Source: Solibacillus sp. FSL R5-0449
GTDB lineage: Bacteria; Bacillota; Bacilli; Bacillales_A; Planococcaceae
Length of the DNA: 64,000 bases
Assembly: GCF_037975215.1 (NCBI RefSeq)
Contig: NZ_CP150239.1
Coordinates: 2,022,001 to 2,086,000 of the forward strand
Direction: 5' to 3'
Positions 63,135-64,000 of this stretch are shown here, one piece after another; position 1 is the stretch's first letter, and the number at the start of each line of letters is the position of its first letter. Under the pieces are notes generated by a model. The model was given only the letters and a program-made list of their open reading frames with translations, was not told where the DNA came from and did not search any database. Position numbers and translations under genes: made by a program.

Positions 63135-63788
63135 TTAGTTTAGATCAAATAGCTGTCCTTTAATAAAGTAAGCTGTTGATTCCGCCATATTGGTAATATG
63201 ATCCGCAGCTCGTTCAACAAAGCGGTTAATGAATAACAATTGCAATGTTTGCTCGATCTCTTGCGGGCTTTCTTTTAAATACTCCGTTAAAAGTGTATAG
63301 TTTTCATGATTATTGCGATCCACAATATCATCAAGTTCCCCTACTTCTTTAGCTAATGCGATATCTGCATCGATAAATGCCTTCATTGATTTTTTCAGCA
63401 TATCCATCGCGACATTTTTCATTGCAACTAATGATGTTCTTTCTAAAATTGTATCGGCTTTGCTAATGCGAATCGTAGCTTTTGCTGTATTAACCGCAAA
63501 GTCGGCAATTCGCTCTATATCAGACGACATTTTAATAACACTGATAATACGGCGCATGTCACGGGCTACCGGCTGCTCTTTCGCCATCAGCCAGATTGCC
63601 ATTTGATTGATTTCATTTTCAAGATCATCAATGTAGTTATCCTCTTCAATGACATCCAGCGCCAACACCATATCCTGCTCCTGAAGGGCTTTGAATGCCT
63701 TTTCCATTGCAGTAACTGTCATGTCGACCATTTCACCCATTTTGTCTTGCAGTTCAAGCATGTTCTTTTCAAAATTTTCGCGAATCAT
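63135..63788 (-). CDS. phoU: Phosphate transport regulator PhoU
   Basis: PhoU modulates the PhoR kinase and the Pst transporter according to phosphate. The ATG at 63788, eight bases after GGGGG, gives 217 residues in two three-helix bundles with metal-binding repeats: EEDNYIDDLENEINQMAIWL in the first and ELDDIVDRNNHENYTLLTEY in the second. RRIISVIKMSSDIERIADFA is the family's second repeat motif. It follows pstB by 15 bases. The next gene in the same direction is an orphan response regulator, after a repeat element. Confidence 0.95.
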   Translation of the reverse strand: MIRENFEKNMLELQDKMGEMVDMTVTAMEKAFKALQEQDMVLALDVIEEDNYIDDLENEINQMAIWLMAKEQPVARDMRRIISVIKMSSDIERIADFAVNTAKATIRISKADTILERTSLVAMKNVAMDMLKKSMKAFIDADIALAKEVGELDDIVDRNNHENYTLLTEYLKESPQEIEQTLQLLFINRFVERAADHITNMAESTAYFIKGQLFDLN

Positions 63789-63803
63789 TCCCAAATCCCC
63801 CTT

Positions 63804-64000
63804 TTATCCGAATCGTCCTGTTACGTAATCTTCTGTACGCTCATCTTTAGGCGTTGAAAAAATGACATTTGTATCGTCATATTCGATGACTTCCCCGTTT
63901 AAGAAGAATGCCGTCTTATCGCTAATACGTGCTGCTTGTTGCATGTTGTGCGTTACAATCACAATTGTGTAATCTTTTTTCATTTGTGTAATCAGTTCTT
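63804..64000 (-). CDS. pstB: Phosphate ABC transporter ATP-binding protein PstB, C-terminal end
   Basis: Only the last 65 codons are in the window; the gene runs off the right edge. The translation reads [19 protein letters not shown] with the ABC switch histidine, then [20 protein letters not shown] and ends [10 protein letters not shown], which is the standard PstB C-terminus. It energises high-affinity phosphate uptake. It is followed by phoU, the usual order. Confidence 0.93.
   Translation of the reverse strand, partial: ELITQMKKDYTIVIVTHNMQQAARISDKTAFFLNGEVIEYDDTNVIFSTPKDERTEDYVTGRFG

Overview
The window looks like a chromosomal segment of a low-GC, endospore-forming member of the Bacillales. 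Gene order and protein flavour fit the Planococcaceae (a Solibacillus or Lysinibacillus-like organism). I infer this from the near-complete Bacillus subtilis-type order bkd operon - yqzF - yqiK - spo0A - spoIVB - recN - ahrC - tlyA - dxs - ispA - xseB - xseA - folD - nusB - yqhY - accC - accB - spoIIIA - efp - yqhT - yqhR - yqhQ, and from the presence of Spo0A, SpoIVB and SpoIIIA proteins. There are no rRNA or tRNA genes, no CRISPR array, and no transposase or phage genes that I can see.

Layout. 1-5.4 kb: branched-chain keto acid dehydrogenase operon (bcd, lpdV, bkdAA, bkdAB, bkdB; minus strand), cut by the left edge and lacking ptb and buk. 5.8-9.9 kb: a DUF2627 membrane protein, a glycerophosphodiesterase, a FapA/DUF342 protein and two orphan genes. 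9.9-21.5 kb: spo0A, spoIVB, recN, argR and a tight chain of housekeeping genes (tlyA, dxs, ispA, xseB, xseA, folD, nusB). 21.6-34.5 kb: a departure from the B. subtilis order around an Asp23 gene: glpD-glpF-glpK, an MscS channel, a VanW lipoprotein, a LytH-like M23 peptidase with a polysaccharide deacetylase, an NCS2 purine permease, and an SLT-SH3-SLH surface hydrolase. 34.7-44.1 kb: accC, accB, a shortened spoIIIA operon, a nitronate monooxygenase, efp, an Xaa-Pro peptidase, yqhR and yqhQ. 44.2-47.8 kb: an asymmetric heterodimeric ABC exporter. 48-56 kb: CPBP protease, a ykoGHIJ-like two-component/PepSY cluster, a frameshifted methyltransferase, two novel membrane/secreted proteins and a chemotaxis receptor. 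56.1-60.4 kb: a tryptophan-to-anthranilate kynurenine operon with its own NSS transporter. 60.5-64 kb: an ECF sigma/anti-sigma pair, a small basic protein, an orphan response regulator, phoU and the end of pstB.

Most notable points. (1) The spoIIIA operon starts at spoIIIAC with its own sigma-E-like promoter placed just after a terminator. spoIIIAA (the ATPase) and spoIIIAB are absent from the locus, SpoIIIAF is reduced to a 44-residue two-helix peptide, SpoIIIAE and SpoIIIAG are short, and SpoIVB is also short. The sporulation channel and signalling machinery therefore appear reduced. (2) Two copies of a structured intergenic repeat share flanks but have different loops, and one stem position covaries. 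(3) A methyltransferase gene is broken by loss of one base in a homopolymer. (4) An apparently promoter- and terminator-bounded short RNA lies between divergent genes at 53.2 kb.

All functional calls come from reading translated sequence and remembered family features. No database search was possible.
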